DNA from: Alphaproteobacteria bacterium
GTDB taxonomy: Bacteria > Pseudomonadota > Alphaproteobacteria > Micropepsales > Micropepsaceae
Assembly (NCBI GenBank): GCA_015654715.1
Contig: JAATGK010000193.1
Coordinates: 1-5,914 of the forward strand
DNA length: 5,914 bases
Reading direction: 5' to 3'
Shown: piece after piece, positions 5,316 through 5,914 of the stretch
Layout of the letters: every line of letters begins with the position of its first letter
How positions within the stretch are numbered: position 1 is the first letter of the stretch
The notes under the pieces: model-generated
The model's input: the letters and a program-made list of their open reading frames with translations, nothing else
What the model was told of the DNA's origin: nothing
The model's database searches: none
Program-made: the position numbers and the translations under genes

Positions 5316-5914
5316 ATGTCCGTGTGGCGCAAACTATCGGCGATGATGCGCGCGTTCTCGTCGGACCGCCGCGCCAACCTCGCCTTCATGTATGCCCTCG
5401 CCTTGGTGCCGGTTACGCTGGCGGTGGGCGGCGCCATCGATGTCGCGCGCGGCGTGCTGGTGCGCGCCTATCTGACCGAGGCGCTCGATGCGGCGGGGTT
5501 GGCAGTCGGCGCTTCGGGCAATTTGTCGGCGGCGGGCTCCGCGGCCGTGGCGCAAACTTACTTCAACGCCAATTACCGGCTCGATTCTTCTTACGGCACC
5601 CCGGACGCGGTCAGTGTGGTGCAGAACGGCCAGGATTTCACGCTGACCTCGACCGTAGCCGTGCCGACTGTGCTGCTGCGGCTTGCCGGCATCACGACCA
5701 TGCCGGTGTCCTCGTCGGTGGTGATCACACGCAATTCGATGAACATCGAGGTCGCGGTGGCGCTCGACATCACCGGTTCGATGGCCGGAACGCGTCTAGC
5801 CGATCTCAAGACCGCCGCCAAGAACCTGATCGATACGGTGGTGCAGGACATCCAGTCGCCGACTTATTCCAAGGTCGCGATCGTTCCGTACTCCATGGCG
5901 GTCAACGTTGGCGC
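5316..5914 (+). CDS. Second TadG-like vWA protein, 3' end cut by the window
   Basis: Open from ATG 5316 to the right edge: 199 codons plus two bases, no stop. GGAG lies 9 bases upstream and supports this start. Residues 1-20 are a basic leader. NLAFMYALALVPVTLAVGG (21-39) is the membrane helix, followed by AIDVARGVLVRAYLTEALDAAGLAV. It is a clear paralogue of the preceding gene: 26 of 40 residues are identical over the segment beginning MYALAL. Both share AQxYFNANY, SYGTP or DYGTP, and a LxRLAG/LRMAG segment. The vWA domain starts near residue 143 with VAVALDITGSM; the metal-site motif D151-I-T153-G-S155 is complete, unlike in its neighbour. SKVAIVPYSMAVNVG (185-199) matches the next vWA strand, and the sequence is cut just before the place where the first protein has its Cys/Trp insert. 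Same probable role as its neighbour, with an intact metal-binding site. Confidence 0.92.
   Translation, partial: MSVWRKLSAMMRAFSSDRRANLAFMYALALVPVTLAVGGAIDVARGVLVRAYLTEALDAAGLAVGASGNLSAAGSAAVAQTYFNANYRLDSSYGTPDAVSVVQNGQDFTLTSTVAVPTVLLRLAGITTMPVSSSVVITRNSMNIEVAVALDITGSMAGTRLADLKTAAKNLIDTVVQDIQSPTYSKVAIVPYSMAVNVG

Overview
The window looks like chromosomal DNA of an alphaproteobacterium of the order Hyphomicrobiales, most likely close to Bradyrhizobium or Rhodopseudomonas. The evidence is high GC content, GC-rich third codon positions, a BtaA-type lipid gene, a TesB thioesterase, and Tad-type pilus genes of the kind common in that group. Four copies of a GGAAAAGTGTGCAGCGGTTTTCC palindromic element also fit. 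I recall that element as frequent in Bradyrhizobium-like genomes, but I could not check this.

Layout. Positions 1-1165 (minus) hold most of a DUF3419/BtaA gene whose 3' end is outside the window. After a 124-base divergent gap, tesB (acyl-CoA thioesterase II) runs on the plus strand at 1290-2156. A tandem pair of palindromic repeats fills the gap to the next, convergent gene, and one copy forms a good intrinsic terminator for the minus strand. Two overlapping minus-strand genes follow (2273-2794 and 2788-3498), both TadE-like pseudopilins with a prepilin-type cleavage motif. The upstream one carries a second tandem pair of the same repeats in frame, inside its unusually long leader. A 174-base divergent region with inverted repeats separates these from two plus-strand TadG-like von Willebrand A proteins in tandem (3673-5175 complete; 5316 to the window end, partial).

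How the genes fit together. Positions 2273-5914 form a divergently arranged tadE-tadE / tadG-tadG module, probably envelope or minor-pilin components of a Tad (Flp) pilus or a related surface system. No flp pilin, prepilin peptidase, ATPase or secretin gene lies inside the window, so the core machinery must be elsewhere. The left third concerns lipids: betaine-lipid headgroup synthesis and acyl-CoA hydrolysis. It has no visible link to the pilus genes.

Most notable: palindromic repeats kept in frame within a part of a pseudopilin that should be cleaved off; a Ser-to-Pro change in the metal-site motif of the first TadG but not the second; and a 23-residue Cys/Trp repeat inserted in the first TadG's vWA domain. 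I saw no clear sign of a wholly new system. No tRNA, rRNA, CRISPR, transposase or phage gene was seen.
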